A stretch of DNA of 64,000 nucleotides from Kitagawia praeruptora (Eukaryota; Streptophyta; Magnoliopsida; Apiales; Apiaceae). Location: the NCBI GenBank assembly GCA_037693485.1, contig CM075354.1, positions 157,877,501 to 157,941,500 of the forward strand, read 5' to 3'. Shown piece after piece: positions 62,726 through 64,000 of the stretch; the stretch's first letter is position 1; every line of letters begins with the position of its first letter. Both the position numbers and the translations under genes were made by a program. The notes beneath the pieces were generated by a model. The model did not search any database. It saw only the letters and a program-made list of their open reading frames with translations, and was not told where the DNA came from.

Positions 62726-63154
62726 CCTCCCTCTTAATATTAAACTTGATAAATTCTCTCTCTCTCTCAGTCTCTCTCTCTCAGTCTCTCTCTCTCTCCC
62801 TCTCAACACACACACGGTCATACAGAGCAATAACAAATTGAAGGCATGAAATGCAAAATTAACAGCAAAACTCAAACTCCACACCTAACTACATCAACTC
62901 AATCAAAACAACGTAACTGAATAAATTGAAGCACACAAATAATAAACACACGCAAATTCAACCAATTTGAACTCAAATTAACAAAGACAAAACTGAAACA
63001 AACCGTGAAGCTCATCTATAATGCCATCTAAACGAGAAATTGAGAAGCCTTGATCTGGAGAATCAACGGCTTTGATCACAAGCTTGTCTTGAAATTCGTG
63101 TAACTCTAATTCACTCCAGAGCTTGAAATGATTTGAATTTGATTCAATCTCCAT
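53694..63154 (-). CDS. SAC-domain phosphoinositide phosphatase (SAC6/7/8 type), 20 exons
   Basis: I could splice a full 1770-base frame (589 residues). Exons: 63154-63004, 62102-62028, 61553-61426, 61312-61221, 60812-60755, 59865-59809, 59661-59628, 59516-59433, 59339-59233, 56666-56580, 56491-56414, 56017-55953, 55321-55223, 55110-55011, 54827-54719, 54616-54544, 54464-54371, 54261-54178, 54010-53944, 53821-53694. The start is MEIESNSNHFKLWSELELHE. The SAC domain includes TRMWRRGAN, RGSIPLLWEQIVDLSYKP and RSNCIDCLDRTN with the catalytic CX5R (C394 to R400). Two hydrophobic C-terminal segments (about 526-545 and 555-572) and the end SRPRLCGLL match yeast Sac1-like plant enzymes anchored in ER/Golgi membranes. 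Such enzymes dephosphorylate phosphoinositides, chiefly PI4P. Closest recall is SAC8, but SAC6 and SAC7 are not excluded. Introns 7 and 17 have unusual borders, and intron 9 carries a retrotransposon. Confidence 0.95.
54262..54370 (-). other. Intron 17 of the SAC gene: GC-AG intron
   Basis: The exon ends in GTGCGACAG and the intron starts GCAAGC, a typical GC donor with strong flanking consensus; the acceptor is TTTTCAG. The frame continues as DGVRQ-DAIDLISG, matching the family. No GT donor nearby keeps the frame. Confidence 0.8.
57208..57409 (+). repeat. Left LTR of the TRIM
   Basis: A TATA-like GTTTATATATAGGAC near 57307-57321 is a likely promoter. It lacks 11 bases present in the right LTR (AGTAAGTCTAC). 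Confidence 0.9.
58761..58973 (+). repeat. Right LTR of the TRIM
   Basis: A direct repeat of the left LTR, followed by the GTTTT target duplication. Confidence 0.9.
59517..59627 (-). other. Intron 7 of the SAC gene: apparent U12-type AT-AC intron
   Basis: No GT donor fits exon 7. On the - strand the exon ends CAAGGGA and the intron begins ATATCCTT, the exact U12 AT-AC donor consensus. It ends CACTTAACATAAAAC, where CTTAAC is a U12 branch-point match 8-9 bases before the AC end. This join keeps the frame (phase 1) and yields LQGISFQTGKLKLK, as expected between LDGFIMPLLQG and the next SAC block. Intron length is 111 bases. Confidence 0.75.
62593..62812. repeat. CT/GA microsatellite cluster in SAC intron 1
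   Basis: Three blocks of (CT)n with CCCT interruptions occur at 62593-62647, 62681-62733 and 62755-62803, read as GA repeats on the gene strand. They lie about 200-400 bases inside intron 1 from the start exon. The long frames through them are artefacts of the repeat. Confidence 0.95.
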
Positions 63155-64000
63155 TAATTCTTGCTAATCCAATCCAAAAATGAGAGTTTAAATAAGTTTT
63201 TTATATGTAAAATTTGTTGATTGTATTAAAATGAAAAGAAGGAATACTAATGAGAAGATTGATGCGTGTGACTGTGCAAGTATATGTTAAATTAATTTAC
63301 ACAATTATTATACCGATAATTGATTTGCTGGTCCAACTCAACAGATGATTCATGTGATTATACTAATTATTGTTTTTATTTTTATTATTATCTAGTTATC
63401 TTACTAATCTGATTGTCCGCTAAAATGGTGGTTTAAAATAGCATGAAATAATAAATAGCTAAATTTTATCGAGTACTTCAACGAAATTTGGCTATATTGA
63501 TGTGAATTATATATATAGCTTTGTTACAGTAATTTTTGAAAGGTTAGATAAATTTGAATTGATTATAATTTTAATCAAGAGTTTTGTATGATTATAATTT
63601 GATAATTTATACAAATTTATACTTACTATTATATAAAAGGCGAAACATTAAAAGTTTGGTTGGTTGGTACCTGTTTAATTTACTTATTTACCCTTACTTA
63701 ATTACAGATAAAATCTTTTTTTATATTTAATCTAACTAAATTTTTTTCTTTACTAATCAATTTCCTTTTTCAGGTTAAACATGTTACCTTTGAAATTTTT
63801 GCTTTACTAATCAATTTCCTTTTTCAGATTAAACATGTTACCTTTTCTTTTTAATAACTAAGCAGTTTCCTTTTTCAGGTAAAATATAATATCTTCTATA
63901 TGTTATCTAACTAAAAAGCATATTATAATTACTATTAACTAATTAATTAATTTTTTCATTCAAATTATCTTTTCTATTTTCTCTAACTAAAATATCTCTT
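63155..64000. other. 5' flank of the SAC gene and AT-rich sequence
   Basis: The first part should contain the SAC promoter. A TATA-like CATATAAAAAAC (- strand, near 63197-63207) is rather close to the ATG. Near the right edge, a unit of about 53 bases with AATTTCCTTTTTCAG and TTAAACATGTTACCTTT occurs twice plus a partial third time (63749-63885). No gene is supported. Confidence 0.5.

Noticed and set aside
62492..62884. Long frames in the CT/GA repeat
   Set aside because: Ser-Leu and Arg-Glu repeats from a microsatellite inside an intron.

Overview
The window is nuclear DNA of a flowering plant, most likely a dicot. It holds split genes with GT-AG introns, plant-type Ty1/copia and Ty3/gypsy retrotransposons, Stowaway and hAT MITEs, and a trihelix, a DOG1 and a SAC-phosphatase gene. 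Gene density is low: two well-supported genes, one frameshifted gene copy, and mostly AT-rich repeats. I see no rRNA or tRNA gene, CRISPR array or bacterial feature.

Layout. (1) 1-1343: 3' two exons of a GT-3-type trihelix transcription factor, + strand. (2) 2984-4394: a retroelement insertion with a 14-bp target duplication. (3) 4981 to about 40560: a gene-poor block made of a diverged tandem duplication. Copy A (4981-7870) is nearly uninterrupted. Copy B is split into four pieces by three LTR retrotransposons: a 2.7-kb non-autonomous element (9010-11698), a 9.2-kb copia element (12188-21378, - strand) and a second copia element (22326-39651, - strand). The second copia element carries a 10-kb non-autonomous gypsy-like element (23145-33189) inside its left LTR, and that element carries a 377-bp foldback MITE (28718-29094). 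Each insertion has a readable target-site duplication, so the nesting order can be read directly. The left LTR of the second copia also holds a short plastid rpoB fragment. (4) 42906-43620: a DOG1-domain gene on the - strand, intact except for one frameshift. (5) 44063-53690: MITEs, a SINE head, a degenerate tandem array and a hAT-like repeat that itself contains nested MITEs. (6) 53694-63154: a complete 20-exon SAC-domain phosphoinositide phosphatase gene on the - strand (589 codons plus stop). It has one apparent U12-type AT-AC intron, one GC-AG intron and a 1.77-kb TRIM retrotransposon in intron 9.

The genes do not form a functional cluster. A transcription factor, a seed/ABA-type regulator relative and a membrane-lipid phosphatase simply lie as neighbours, separated by transposable elements. 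The most informative content is the insertion history and the unusual splice sites of the SAC gene. I found no previously undescribed biochemical system; the candidates for novelty are listed as findings with their limits.
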